A stretch of DNA of 64,000 nucleotides from Humulus lupulus (taxonomy: Eukaryota > Streptophyta > Magnoliopsida > Rosales > Cannabaceae), in NCBI RefSeq assembly GCF_963169125.1, contig NC_084793.1:37226578-37290577 (forward strand), written 5' to 3'. The stretch's first letter is position 1. Every line of letters starts with the position of its first letter. The position numbers were made by a program, and so were the translations under genes. This document shows positions 47,177 through 60,564 of the stretch, piece after piece. The notes beneath the pieces are model-generated. The model was not told the origin of the DNA. It saw nothing but the letters and a program-made list of their open reading frames with translations, and made no database searches.

Positions 47177-49765
47177 TATGTGAGTTTCCTCTAGTCATTG
47201 TATTACTGTAATTAAACAAAAGAAAACAATGAATACAACCATACACTCATAAACCATAAATCATAGTATTCGTACAATGAAATAAAAAATAAACATGATG
47301 CATGCTTACAAAAACTGATTCATAGAAGTACAACGATAAGATAACCAACACAAGTAAGTGTCGTCGATAGGATGTGTCAATTGCTAGTTAAAACAAGACG
47401 CTCTCAATTTTTATTATATCAAAATATCTGATATCCTTATAATAAACAATTACTGTTATTTTGGTAAAAAAAATATATCCAACTAGGGTAGATATATTCT
47501 TCGTGAGTGTAACTCACTATTTCAGGTTTCTCGACTTAACTCATGAGTGTCGTCGATAGGATAGGTTAAACATGGAATACATCTTAAAACTCTATTGCAA
47601 AGAGGTCTACCAGTTAAAATCCTAGCCAAAACACCTTTCGATAGGGATGACGAAAGCAAAGTCGTCTCGAGGCCTTGACTAGAACCAACGCTTTTCAACC
47701 AATAGCAAAGACTGTAGGTTATAGTGCCTTATAACCTTCTCCCACTCACTATTTTAGAAATAAAAGGTTTTCTATTAAAATATCTCATATTTTAATTACT
47801 AAGTGATTATTACCAAAGTTTAACTATTAAATCTAAATCACTTATGTAAATCCAAATTTTAACTCTTAAAATTCTAAGATTACCATATTTAGAATAATTA
47901 CTAACAATTACTAATTAATTCTAAACTATGTTTTTCCTAGGTATTAAACTCATTAATAATCCTAGAACATATTAAGGTAACCTGGACAGGCTATTAATGT
48001 GATATTACCCAATTGACTACTTAAATCTAATTCTCATTATTTGTATCCATTTATGGTAGAAAAAGAACAATACTACTTTTCTATCCTAGGAGACATAATA
48101 AGAATAAAATTAACATTCATACATACCATGTCATTTTAATGATGAAATGAGTGGCTGGTTCCTATTCTATATGGCATGTGAAGTAATCATATACACATGT
48201 TACCAATCATACAATATAGTTAAACATTAGGGTATTGATCGGGTTCTCTTTGTTAAACGAAATTAAAAAAAAAAATACACCAAGGCATTCATTGGGCTTC
48301 AAAGCTTCTCGTAATCTCCATGGGCTTCATCCTTTGTTGTGGGTCTTGGGAATTGCACACTCAAACCTTAACCCTACGTTTTAAATGAGATGACCTAATT
48401 TCCAAAATTAGGATTTATGAAAAGTTTGTAAATTTTTGTTTTTAAAATAATAATTTCATAAATTATTAATTAATAACTAATGGAAAATGGTTGCCATTTA
48501 TTAAATAATAATTTCATAAATTATTAATTAATATATAATCGTTTCCAAAACTATTATAAATTTTTTTGGAAAAAATAATAAATAGTTTCTTAAACTATTA
48601 TAATAATTACAATTACTGGGATTATAATTACAAAAATTTTATTTAATTAATAATTTATTAGTTTCTATAAATTAAATTTTGACTCCATTTAAGGTATTCA
48701 AAAATTTCTATTTCTCTAAATAAAAATAAATTATTAATCTTATTAGTGATTTCTTAAACTAATATTTGATTTCAATAAATAATAAATTTTTCATTAAGAA
48801 ATGATAACTAATAATATTGTTTCATAAACAATTTACATTACTAATTTAATAGTCAAATACTTCTAATAGTAAAATTAAGACATTAAATGTCTTGTTTCCG
48901 AAAATTATCAATTAACAATTTATTTGGCAATAAAATAATTAATTAAGACATTAAATGTCTTGTTTCCGAAAATTATTAATTAATATAGTTAAATTTTTTA
49001 AATTTGAATTTAGATAATTAATAAAATAATTAATTAATTTAAATTTGAATTTGAATTTGGTAACCACCACTAACTTTCCTATTTTTAAGGAGGAGAATAT
49101 TCTATTTTTGTTTCTTAAACAAAAAGATTGAGCTAACAACTCAAATATTTCTCATAAATTTCATAACCAAATATTATAATATACATTTATTTATATTAAA
49201 TAACTAATCTTATTAATTAAATAATATAAATAAAACTCCTTATAGTTGCACAAAACAAAACTCACGACAATAACTTAACAAATCACGTTTGGGATGGCGC
49301 GTTGCGGCGCGCCGTGCAAGTAGCGTTGTGGCGCTTAGTGCCACTACTGAACCTGGAATCACATTAGCGTTGCAGCGCTAGGGGTATACATCGCAGCACT
49401 TAAAGTCGCAGATGCACTTTTCACCAAAAAATATTTGGTGCTATTCAATTCGATTGAACAACATCTCATTCAGATAACATAACTCAAATTATAAAACAAT
49501 AAATTTAAAGAATTGCAAAGAACCTATACCCAACAAAACAATATGAATGTACATTGAATCTAATTAAAAAAAAAAAAATTAAGAACAAAACCAAAAACAA
49601 AGAGAACCATATAGTTAACGATCAATCTCATTCATCATATCCATTCAACATATTCAAAATATGTAAGAAATATGAACAACCCTTAAGCCCACTCATAAAA
49701 CATGTGCTCTACATGTTCATACATTCAAAATAAACATAGATCAGATTCATGACACATGATCTCAA
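47177..49765. other. AT-rich 5' part of Copia-3 with no recognisable gag
   Basis: Only the first 40 bases continue gag; an intron-acceptor-like TTTAATTACAG follows on the - strand. The rest is AT-rich, with two CGTCGATAGG words, a duplicated segment at 48874-48976 and a GC-rich patch at 49285-49400. No open gag found, so it is deleted, decayed or replaced. Confidence 0.45.
48874..48976. repeat. Direct repeat with palindrome
   Basis: A 35-bp segment containing the palindrome AGACATTAAATGTCT occurs at 48874 and again 68 bp later. Confidence 0.9.
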
Positions 49766-49777
49766 CCTCTGGTACCA
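49766..49777 (-). promoter_or_regulatory. Copia-3 primer binding site (decayed iMet)
   Basis: TGGTACCAGAGG on the - strand beside the right LTR start; two changes from TGGTATCAGAGC. Confidence 0.7.
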
Positions 49778-49779
49778 AT

Positions 49780-51273
49780 TGTTTGTTTTTGATCATGTTA
49801 TTGACTGTGCAGCGAAAGCATGAGATAATATTTTAATACAATAATAAAAATTATTAAAGCATAAGAACAAATCACTCTAGGAACCATAACTAGAATGAGA
49901 TTTTTTTTCATGCGCATGAATCTGAATAAAATAGAAACTTACAAATACATTTTCTATATGTAGAACAAGTGTAGATCAAATAACGTATTAGCCTCCTAAC
50001 CCACCGTCTTCCATACTATGGCTCGCACAAAGAGAAGGAGACATGTGGATGTCTATGCTATTTGGTAGGATACACAAGAACACACTTTTGAATCTCAGCA
50101 CATGAGGGAGTGTTCTTCTCACAATCCAGAGAGAACAAAGTTCTCTATTTTTCTCTCTTGGGAAATATATCGCGAAATTGCATTTAATGTCTCTATTTTT
50201 TTTCTTGATGTCATTTCTATCAATATAACAATAGAAATAATACCTAGCCCTAATATCATTGGGCCTACGTGTGGGCCACAATCCATTTGGACTGTGGCTG
50301 ACACCAACTACAAGGCTTTGGGCTCTGTGGTATTTTATCTCTATAAAATGCTATTTGTTGGACCTTTATCATATTTTTTTTATGCAATATACAATTATAC
50401 CATAAAATTAAATATGATTAAATTAATTTTCAATAAAAAATTAATTTAAAAAAATTATCAATATAATTTTATTTGCCATTAAATATTATGTCACAAATAA
50501 TATTAATTTGTGAGATTCAAAATAATACTTTATTATTTTTAATTATTTCCTTTGAATACCAAAATCCTTCCTCTATGTTATCAAGCTAGTATAGGGACAG
50601 TATGGCCCCTAGTTCTAAGCTCCAAAAATTTAATCAATTTCACTAACTTTTAGTTACATTAATTAATTTATTTATTATGAATTATTCAACTAGCAATTCA
50701 TAGTTGAACTCTCAAAACTACAGTCTTATACTATTAGAAGCTATAACTATAAAGTCGTCAATTGATTTAGTCATTGCATGAGTTATGAACCTTTGCTAGT
50801 TGTTCAAAATTAAAGCTAGGTCTTAATGTCCATTAACCTCTCTAATTATATCTTTATTAGTTAGTTACATTGATCCTCTAATGCAAATTATTCTATAAAG
50901 TTAATTATAGAATAAATTTTTGTTCTCTAACAGAAATTGAGCGCTCTATGTTCAAGCCTCGAATCAACCCTAAAAGGAACAACTGATCTGCTTTCATTTA
51001 AGGAGTAGATTCAATATATGTGAAGTATGTTCCCAGCCACTCATAGTTCTATGACTCCAAGATATTAGGAATTCGGTCGTAGGAATATTGAACCTTACCC
51101 GACAAGTCAAAAGTCATGAAAGCACAAATAGGAGTTCATTACTCACTTCAGGATTGAGGTCAAGTCTCAAATGACCATCGATTGATGAATGTTGAACTTC
51201 TATGTTTTAACAAAGATTATTAGAAGTTCTTTATTTCATCGTGTCTTAGTCCAATACAATCTATATTGTATAT
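49780..51273 (-). repeat. Copia-3 right LTR, interrupted on its right
   Basis: Starts TGTTTGTTTTTGATCATG on the + strand next to the primer site. Collinear with 38460-39503 over about 1.1 kb. Its other end is not reached because another LTR starts at 51274. Confidence 0.75.
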
Positions 51274-51438
51274 TGTAGCGTCCCAAATTGGCTAATAGGG
51301 CTTAGGGTCTTGATTAGCGTGCTGGGAAGGCAATAATTAATTTTATTATGCTAATATGTGAATTAAAAGATTATGTGATTAGAAATGCATGTTTAGGTGA
51401 ATTAAATATGCATGTGGGCCCAATTTGGTAATTAGGGG
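51274..51438 (+). mobile_element. Fragment of a fifth TGTAAY...TTACA family LTR
   Basis: TGTAGCGTCCCAAATTGGC start and following ATTAGCGTGCTGGGAAGGC match the family's start in solo LTR 3 (read on the - strand). It ends at 51438 where the Tat-2 LTR begins; the rest should lie beyond the window. Confidence 0.8.
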
Positions 51439-52451
51439 TGTTTACCGAGTTTTTCGGAAACTAGAAATATATTATGAAATAAGAGCTGGAAAGAAAGGAT
51501 TAGAGATGAACAATCACAGTTTTTATGTGGTTGGGGCGTTAATGAGTCTTAGTCCAAGAGTCACTAGTATTAGGCTTTAGAGAGTTTTGACAATGGAGTT
51601 TTTCTACAAGCTTTCGCAGAGATTTTGTTTACAAGAGAAATTCTGGGATCCCTGCTACAGTGCACAACTGGTCTTATTTATAGGTAGTCAAGCAGCTTGG
51701 GCCAGACTAATCCAGACCCAATAGGGATGTAATTACAATTTGCTGGCTAACGGAGCCATAATACAAAGAATGTAACGTAATTAGATGTTGTTAATCTGGG
51801 CCCATTAGGTCGGTTTAGGTGTGACCAAGCCTTACAGCTGCCCATTGTACGTTAGCACGAACTGGTTTGCATGGGCTACTAAGGGGATCCTGGGGACAAG
51901 ATCTGTTAGAGTAGTGGCAGTATTGTTTCCTAGAAATAGTGTACGTTCTGTGCATACCCTCTTCTCCAGGTTAGTTGAGGAGACCAACTGCCGGATTTCA
52001 TGGGGACAGGTCAACATTAGGGAAAACTAGGCTTGCCCTATCCGGACGTCTAGTCCGAGTTCGTTTACTAATGTCTCGGTTCATTTATTGGAGCCCTGGT
52101 TCGTTCACCAGGGCCTGGGTTCATTTTCCAAGGTGGACATTGTCCAGAGTCCTGCTACAGTTCATTTTCCTGGATCCTTGATAAGGTCCGTCTCCAGGGA
52201 ATAGTTAGTCTGCCACCTTTATTAGCATCCCGGATGATGTAGGTTGGTGGTGGCCGGGGAGATGAGTTGGGCCTGCATCTCAGTCCCAATTCCTTCATTA
52301 TGCTCGTGCCCATTGAATGTCGTTGGGCTTGATAGTGTTAGGGCTATCAGGGTTTCCTCCTTCCCCATTCATTGGGCTCAGGATGGGCCCGGACCTCTTA
52401 AGAGGGCCCACAGACCCATTGTGTCATGCCATGTGTCACGGGTGGAAAACA
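51439..52451 (-). repeat. Tat-2 3' LTR
   Basis: 1013 bp from TGTTTACCGAG to GGTGGAAAACA; ends are near inverse (TGTTTACC, GGAAAACA). A - strand TATA-like CCTATAAATAA lies at 51674-51684. The partner LTR is outside, so ends are inferred from TG...CA and the adjacent PPT. Confidence 0.65.
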
Positions 52452-52475
52452 AGGATAGATTTACCCCCCAAATCT
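52452..52475 (-). promoter_or_regulatory. Tat-2 polypurine tract
   Basis: A - strand GATTTGGGGGGTAAATC next to the LTR edge; compare GACTGGGGGGCAAG in Tat-1. Confidence 0.6.
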
Positions 52476-53694
52476 TCATCCGTGTTCGCATGGTAAAGAC
52501 TTCCCTCACTTTCTCGGATCAATCTCATATCTCGGTTCATTTACCAGAAGTTGGGTTTATTTACTTGGGGGCCATTTGGACGATCCCTGCCCTTTTAAAT
52601 TTTCGACGTCTTAGACATGTGTCTCCAGGTTGATAGCGCGTCTGTGCCACTCATGCCCTAAAAATCCAAAAATAATCTTTTGATTACCCAAGTGAAAGAT
52701 GGGTGCCAGCGCAATTCTCGAAACGTTTTGTCTGTACGAAAAAGGTTTATTCGGTACTCGAGTGGGTTGTTTAATGCTTCTGCATTATCTGGATCCATTA
52801 GATGGGGATAGTCTTGAGATTTTTAACATGGACCATTGGATGACGTAGGTGCGGATCATGGATTGACGAATCCACGATTTAGTATTCAATTGGGCCATTT
52901 AATGCCCCTACATCTTCCAGGACCGTCGGATGGGGATAATCTTGGGATCTCCACTGTGGACCGTTTGATCAAATAGTGGATTTTTACCCTATAATTACCT
53001 CGACAGGCTCCTTTCTACACTTTACTCATCCCATATATTCAAACTAGAGAGTAGAGGAGAAAGCTTTATATGTCCAATATTGTCGTGAGATTCTCCAGCG
53101 ATTAATTCACCTTCGTGTTCATCTGTTTCTGACTAGACCTCTTACCACTCAACCCGTAGATAATTCTGTTCTTGTTCACATGTATAGGAGTGCCGACGAA
53201 CTGCTGCATCGTCTTCTCAGGTTCAAGATTGAGATTCTGCTGAAATTGCTGCCTGAGACTCTACGAATCTCAAATCCAATACCCCACAACAAATTTTCTT
53301 GTCATTTTCTCCTTTTTCTTACTTCTTTTGGTCGTTTTCATTGTCACACTATTTCTGCGGCTATAAAACTGTTAGGGCCGTGACCACCATGTAGGGCGAT
53401 TCTAGGCAGGATAATGGTAATCATGAAACATAGAGTTTCTGGGAGTCACCTCATTTCATTCTGGTTGTCCCGAATCAATCCGGACGCCTCAAGACTGTTT
53501 GGGGTGAATTAGAAGAACCTTTGGCCTTTAGTTCCTAACTCAAGATCCTGGGATCTCTATTGGTCCTAGATCTGGGTCCGGAGGGGACCTCTCCAAGTAG
53601 TTTTAGGAGAATCTCCGTACCTTAACAAATTTTCATCAGTTTTGGTGCTAATTACTTAGCTCTCTTTTTCCTTGTCGCTTCCAGGTCCTTGATC
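52476..53694 (+). other. Leader region of the Tat-2 antisense gene
   Basis: No long open frame. Contains a 128-bp direct duplication (about 52770-52970; TTTAATGC, GGATGGGGATA-like, TGGACC words), then a weak TATA-like CATATATTCAAA at 53032-53043. A pyrimidine-rich tract ends CTTCCAG just before the ATG at 53695. Confidence 0.45.
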
Positions 53695-55639
53695 ATGAGT
53701 CGCGACATTACTTTGTACACGGGGGACATTGTGGAAGCGAGCCCTGTAGTCCTGGAGGGGATCAAACTTCCCATCGGCAACATGTGAGAAATGGATGAGG
53801 AAAAGAACGAGTTCTAGAATTACAGGATACTGCATCAGCTGGAGAAGGCCCTTGGAGTAGAGTCGACTCCAGAGCTTTTTTATAAACGACTGGCCCGGAA
53901 GGAGGAGAAGGCCCATACCGGAGCAGGTATGTTCGGAGCCTGGGGCATAGGCCACATCAGTGCAGGAGCTACTCTCCCGCTCCATGATTATTTTGCGTGG
54001 TTCCTCAAGTTCATGGGAATCATGCCTTTCCAACTTCTGCCCCTAGCATATAAATTGCTCGCGGGATGGCGCATATTCTACACATCGAAGGAAATCCCGG
54101 CGCCCATCCCCATGGAGGGACTGTACTTTTACAAGCTGGAGCGACAACTTAACTCTAAGGACAAGACGCGGGACAAGTTTTATAGACTGAAGGCTCGTGG
54201 CATTAGTCCAGCTCTATTTAGCACGTGGAAGCACCCCCCGGATGTTAGGCACTACTGGTTCATGACATCTGGGTTCCTCTTGGAGAAGAACCCCACCTTG
54301 GTGTTGGACTTCCAACGCGTGGGTAAGTTGTCCTTCTTCATTTTTTATCTAGCCTTTAGTTTTGTTTACTGGACACTCACAATCTTGGAAAACAAGTCCA
54401 TTTTCTTAGACTCGGCTCAGTAAATTAATCCTGGATTGAAAAAAATTCTATGCCATTCTTAGTACCGATGAGCTGGATGTGGGGGCCTTCGTGACTACGG
54501 AGAACCCTCAGTTTGTCAAGTTGATTGCCGCAAACCAGTCGATATATGCCCCTAGCTTTCGGGGGCTACAATGCGAGAGGGATTCTGCCCTGAGGGAGGA
54601 GCTGGCCCTTAGCCACGTCAAGGTAGTGGATGTCGTGACCAAGGCGGATGCGAAGAAGATGAAAAAGGAGCAGGCCCATCAAGCGAAGAGGGCCGAATCC
54701 GATGAACTAGATGCCCTTCTCGAGGGGAGGCAGCCTAACACTAGAGCTCCCGGGGCTAGCATTTTGGGGCAAGGTAAAACGCCTCCGAGTTTAACTTATG
54801 CCCCTCATTTTGAGGGCTTAGTTAGGAATAGGCAACATTACTGGGATTATTTGTCTTGGACTGTTAGCAACATGGGGCTTCCTTGCCCCATTGCTATAGA
54901 CACGCTGACCCTCATGTACTCATTCTGGTTCCTTAAATACAGTAGCTTTTTGGACCAGGATGACATGGGGGATCGAATTCATTCTTTTGCACTAGGAGAG
55001 TTGAGTTGTGCCCATTCCATCGACGAGGGTTTGTCCCGGAGGACTTTAGACTTAAGTGTTTCTTTATTTTTGTTTGTTACCCCCATTTCTTTATTTTACT
55101 GATCAGTTTTCTTTTTCTTTCTATCTCAGGTGACCCGAATATGTCCAATCCAGTGGCCAAAATAAAGGAGATGATCGACGCCAGGGTGACTGCGGCTAAG
55201 GCTTCAGCAAAGAGAGCTACCAAGGGCCTGACCAAAAAGACGATCATAGAGCTGATACTCGGGGACTCAAAGCCAGCCCTAAAGGCTTTTGAGAGAGATC
55301 TAGCTGCAAGCACCGCTCCGATGGTGCTCATTGACCCAATCCTACCCCAATCTGCTCCTCTCCAGATTATTAACTTGGAGCAGGAGCCTTTTGAAGGAGG
55401 AGGGGCAGATAAGAGGAAAGCAGACTCGGTCGCTGTGGAGTCTTCGAAACAAGCCAAGAAGGCTAGGACCAAGAATCCTGCCCTGGCGAGGAGCATTCCT
55501 CTGGGGAAAGCCTCGTCATCTCGCAGGAGGTTCCGGAGGCTCCCAGGCTTCCCATCAACCCAGCCCTTCCCGAGGAAAGGGACTTGATCCTTCAAGAAGA
55601 GAGGATGAAGATGGCGTCCAAGGCTCTGTTCATCTAATA

Positions 55640-55810
55640 CACTACAAGAAATCTGATCTTTACCTACCAATATATATTGGTAGGGAAAGTAATGTTTTGC
55701 CTACCAATATTTATTGGTAGATAATATTAGTAGATAAATGCTAGTCCATTATATTATATTTCAGAAGATAGCTTTACCTACCAATAATATAAGTAGGTAA
55801 TGATCTTTAC
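55640..55810. repeat. CACTA left terminus and hairpin subterminal repeats
   Basis: Three TACCTACCAAT...TTGGTAG units at about 55661, 55699 and 55775, each nearly self-complementary. Such repeats are usually transposase-binding sites in CACTA elements. Confidence 0.85.
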
Positions 55811-56087
55811 CTACGTATATTATGGAGGGAAATTTTTTAACCATTCCTGCTCAATTTTCCCCCTATTTTTTATTTTCATTATATTATTTTATTATTATAA
55901 ATGCTTATTTGGAAGCTTATGTGGAGTAAATAATATAATGTGTACACATTGTATAACATGTGGCATGCCACGTGTGTACATAGTTGGAAAAATATAAATA
56001 AAATATATTTATAATAAATTTGTATTTAAAATTAAAATAAAAACTAAAAATTCTACCTACCCACATTTTTTTCTTTTCACTACTACA

Positions 56088-56460
56088 AAATACCCTTTAC
56101 GGGACACTTTTTCAGGACATGCACATAAATGCAAGTCCTTAAAAATATTTCTGGAGTTTTTAGGACACTCATTGGGAGTCCTGAAAAAATACAATTTAGG
56201 ACTCGCAATGAGTGTCCTAAAAAAATATGCGAGTCCTAAAAAAATCTGGGCTAAAAAATGAGTGTTTTACTTAACAATTTTAAGGACTTGCTTTGGGAGT
56301 CCTTCATACTCTTTAAGGACTCGCTTTGCGAGTCCTAAAAACACCTGGGCTGAAAAATTAGGAATGGTGACTTTTAAAGACTCACTTTGCGAGTCCTAAA
56401 AGAGTATTAAAGACTATCAAAGCAAGTCCTTAAAATTGTTAAATAAAAGAGCATAAAAAC
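56088..56460 (+). mobile_element. Left end of a second, different CACTA-like element
   Basis: CACTACTACAAAATACCC followed by many AGGACTCGCTTTGCGAGTCC-type subterminal palindromes. No matching ATTTTGTAGTAGTG end was found further right in the host element, so it looks truncated or only partly captured. Confidence 0.6.
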
Positions 56461-57349
56461 TTTTAAAACTAGATTTTTTTTTTCTAAATTTTTCATATTA
56501 TTAACTTTTGTATTTATAATAATTTTTATATCAACACTTAAATTTATTATTCTTTAACCTATTTATAAAATTAATTAATAGTCTAAATTATATGAATATA
56601 TATAGGTGGCAAAATTTTGGAGCCAAATGAAATAACTGGCGGCAATTGAAATAATAGGAGGCAATGAAATACAAATTTCCTTTTTTTATTCTCTCTAAAG
56701 TAACCTATCTCATTCCCTCAACCTCTTCTCTTAGCCTCACCCTCTCTCTTCTCGTCTTTTTATCTCCCTCACATCTAACCTCTCAGATTTCTTTCCAAGT
56801 ATTCTCTTGCAGGTGGCTGGCGTAGGAGTCTCGACGGAGATAGCGACGGGGACGGGGCTCGACCGAATGATCAACACTCTAGGTTTAGTTTTATGTTCTG
56901 ATTTGTTCCTGAGATCATTAATTTTTTTGTTGGTAAGAGACATATTCTTTATTCATTGGAAACAGGTAATACAGAAAGAGTTTAAAGTTTTCTTATAAAG
57001 TAGACATGGATAAAACATTAGAAAACTCCTTTAATTCTTAAAATTCTTTGCCGCAGACCCAATGTGATAGCTATTTATCTTTCTGGTTATGGGTCTTGTT
57101 TTATTAGGCATTGTCTTAGAATTTTATGAATTAAATAGTTTGTTTCTTGTAATTTATTTTACACAGACTAGCTACCAAACTAATGGGTCTAAAATCATTC
57201 GCTTTCCTGGAATCTAACAATCACCTTTGAATTTCCAATGTTTATTATGTTCATAAGTCACTCGCCTCTAGCGATTGATACATTCATCCCTTTAAAGAGA
57301 GTGCTAGCGTGCTTAATTTCATACTATAACAATTGTGCCTGTTTTGTAG

Positions 57350-58743
57350 AGAAAAAAGGTCTCAAGATTTTTTAGATTACATTGTTGATCTCCGAGAGTA
57401 CGATGTTCCTTACCATGTTCGTTTTACCATTGACAACGGTAAGTTCATTTTGATGCTTGGGGAGTTGGTTTTTTAAGCAAAGGTTCCGACTTTAAAATAA
57501 ACTTGTTTTTCTCCCTTGACATGCTATGCTTCCTAGATATACGCTGTGGGCAGTGGTACGATGTTAGCATATCTAGTAACGATGTTATGCTAGAGAGAAG
57601 AACAGATCTTCTACAGCGTGCTGAAGTTCGTGTTTGTGCATTCGATATTGAAACCACCAAGCTTCCCCTGAAATTTCCAGATGCTGAATATGATTTAGTA
57701 ATGATGATTTCATACATGGTTGATGGACAAGGGTATCTGATAATTAACAGAGAGGTATTTGTGACTGAGTCAACACTAGTAATTTCTTTCCTTCTTTAAG
57801 GTTACTTATTTAAAATTCCATCATATACTCAACCTTTTAAATGTGCTAATAATTAGATACATTCTGGTTGTTCACATGTTATTAATTTATGCTAATTCTG
57901 GGTACTTATATTCGTTTTTTATTTCTTTTCTTTTCTACCCCCAATACTTATCAAAGTATTGTCTTTGAGAAGATGCTAGCGAGAGAAGTCCTATTCTTGC
58001 AATCAGTAGAAATGATTTGATTGTTTGTCTGTCAAAAAGAAAAAAAAAAGACTATTTACCTAGTAATTGGTTCTCATGGTCTTCTAAGAGTATGGTATTT
58101 GTGAAAAGTCCCTGGAGGCTTTGATGGTTTTTGATTTAGTAGAGCAAGTCAAGTGGGTTCCTTTTTTTTTTTGGGCACATGCTGAAACAATGATTGTCAT
58201 TGAGAGCTCTGTTTGCAGACTTCAAAGTCTACAGGAATTATAGAAAGAATGTAGCTTGTAAACCATTGTTTGGAAGGTATATGTTGCTTAATGTCATTGC
58301 TGCAACAGATACACTATGTTGTATGTAATAGGTTCACACTTTCATTCATGTGGCTGTTGTAATGATTCCTCAGCAGTAGGCAATTCATCTGATATTTTAG
58401 ATTATTCTATGATAGAGTGGGCAATCAATCCACCTGATATTTTACATTATTTCATGATACATTCCTTATTGGCAAGATTTATTAATAGTCATTTGGTTCT
58501 TGTGTAAACTTCATTATTGCACTTGCCATCTAGATACTTGTTTCTTGTTATTCCTATTGGCATCAATTACATGTACCTGAGTATATGATATGGAGCTAGA
58601 CATGTGTTGTTTTCTTATGCCTTACTTTAACATGTCTAATTGTTTTTTGTTTGCAGTGTGTTGGTGATGATATAGAGGATTTGGAATACACTCCGAAACC
58701 AGAATTCGAAGGCCATTTCAAGGTTACAAATGTAAAAAATGAG
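57350..58743 (+). pseudogene. POLE: Captured exons of DNA polymerase epsilon catalytic subunit
   Basis: Three consecutive exons with correct splice sites and no stop: 57350-57438 (acceptor TTTTGTAG, donor [23 protein letters not shown]), 57537-57754 (acceptor TTCCTAG, donor [48 protein letters not shown]) and 58657-58743 (acceptor TTTGCAG, donor GTAATG; DIEDLEYTPKPEFEGHF). Phases agree, giving about 131 codons. FDIET is the ExoI motif of the proofreading exonuclease domain; the match is to the leading-strand polymerase epsilon, not delta. Exons before and after (e.g. the segment with the next exonuclease motif) are absent, and the piece lies wholly inside the CACTA ends, so it is a captured fragment, not the working gene. 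Introns show capture at DNA level. It could be expressed as a chimeric transcript; nothing here proves it. Confidence 0.93.
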
Positions 58744-60052
58744 GTAATGAATTCTTGTAGAAATAATATTCTGATTCCCATGTGGTTTCATTTCTTAGTT
58801 AGATTACTGTGTGTGTTTTTTTTAAATATATGAGTACAAAGGACTTAATAAGTTCTGGAAAGGAAAATTGTCTGAAGCCAAAGCTATTGGAAATTCTTTT
58901 AAAATCCAGGAGGCACATGTATGGAAAATTCATATGCTTGTTGAACATTTGTATACAATAAGCGTCACCATGATGGGGATGATCATTAATATTGACCACA
59001 AATTCTATCGTCTGATTGTTTTCATTTGCATTTTTTATCCTCTCTTACCCATGCCTTTCTAATCAAAATGATATTGATTCTTGAGGTTTCTGCTTGTTGA
59101 GTTGATCCGTTCCCATTTGACTTGTATTTCCTAGTAGTATAACTAGTATATATTCTTAAAATTGTCAACTTAAAAGTTCACTTATTGGTCATTACAGTTC
59201 TATCTTTCTTAACTTTTCATGGGTGTTGTAGAGATCAGCTGCTGAATCCATTGCATTTATTTTATTTTCCTGCCATCCTTTTGTTTCTTTGTGCTGGAAC
59301 CTTTGTGAACTTTTTGGAGTATGAGTTATGATTTATTTTGAAGATTTATGTGTTTTTTTTAGATATTTTGCCAATGATATTTGAATAATAAGTATGATTA
59401 GTTTATGTTGCGATTATGAGACTTGGTGTGCTCGTGTGAATATATGTTGCTAACCAAGTGTTGTAAATGCCCATACAAATTCATATTACTTTCTTTTTTC
59501 TGAAATCCTTATGATTATTAAATTTGAGGATATTTTATTAATTAAATTTTGTAACACCCTTGGCCTCTAGCTCTCTCCATTTATTGAGCCAATCTGCCTA
59601 TTCAGCCATCGCCACTGCTCAATCCAAAGCTGCTTGTCATCTGTTCTGAGGCTTTGAGTTGTATTTTCCTATTTTGTTTTTGTCTAAGGTCATAGACTGG
59701 TTTGTCTTAGTTCATGATCTTGTTTGTTTAGTATGTTTTTTTATATGTTCTTTGATTTTATTGTGCGATTAAATTTAATTGTGGTGGCTTTAAGAGTTAA
59801 TTTCAAATTTGTGGCTTTATGAGTTTTGTATTGTTGGCTTGGTGGCTTTGATGTAACTTTTATGATTTATGTTGATTAAATCCCTAATAATTTGAAGGGT
59901 TTATGATGATTGATTTTTCTGAGGCAATTTTTTTTTATGCTCTGTTTGAGGTAATTTTTTATAATATGTATCTATTCTTTTTTGTTGCTCTGGTTTGTTG
60001 TGTTTAGTTCTTTAGTGTTTCATATCACCATATTTTTGTATTCTGATTTATT

Positions 60053-60198
60053 TTTAGGCAATCTGTTGTGGTAGATGTCATTGTTACTTTGACCCCACCT
60101 TCGGCCATTGTCGATGTCCACTTCCCAAAGTCATCATCGACATTCACAATAAGTTTAGTAAGAGAAAAGGAGGCTCTCATGCAATGATCCCAAAGTGA
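60053..60198 (+). other. Possible second captured exon, unrecognised
   Basis: After a T-rich tract and TTTTTAG acceptor-like site, an open frame reads AICCGRCHCYFDPTFGHCRC and then a basic tail ending at TGA. Cys/His-rich, not recognised. It may be a chance frame. Confidence 0.3.
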
Positions 60199-60564
60199 AG
60201 AATAGGAAGAATGTCAAGAAAAATGACATTATTGAGTTTTCAATGACCTAAAAATAATGTATAGATATTTTTTTTTATGAAATGTGCTTCTTAATAAGCA
60301 ATGAATATTGTATAATATATGTTTGTTTATTTTTTTATTAAAGTTAAATAATTTATTTGATTAATAATGTTAAATATTTTTCAAATTAATTACTTTAATT
60401 TATTATTTATATATAATTAAAATTATCTACATAGAAATATTATATTTACTTACAAATAAATAAGTGTAGGTAAAAATAAGTATACTACAACATGTCACAT
60501 GGATCAATTATTTAGTGCCACATAACCGATAAAAATGGGATAAGTAACACAATCATTTGAATTT

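Larger units (their letters stand above)
38460..51273 (-). mobile_element. Copia-3: decayed Ty1/Copia element with two solo LTRs in gag
   Basis: - strand. Right (5') LTR starts at 49780 on the + strand, next to a decayed iMet primer site; left (3') LTR-like segment is 38460-39503. Pol parts run 39505-42393 and gag pieces lie at 44690-44785 and 47177-47215, separated by solo LTRs 3 and 4. A deletion fuses RNase H directly to the 3' LTR at about 39503, removing the pol end, PPT and LTR start. The right LTR is cut at 51274 by another insertion. Confidence 0.8.

Noticed and set aside
57350..58743. A working host POLE gene
   Set aside because: Only three exons present, and they lie between CACTA ends inside a transposon-disrupted retrotransposon gene.
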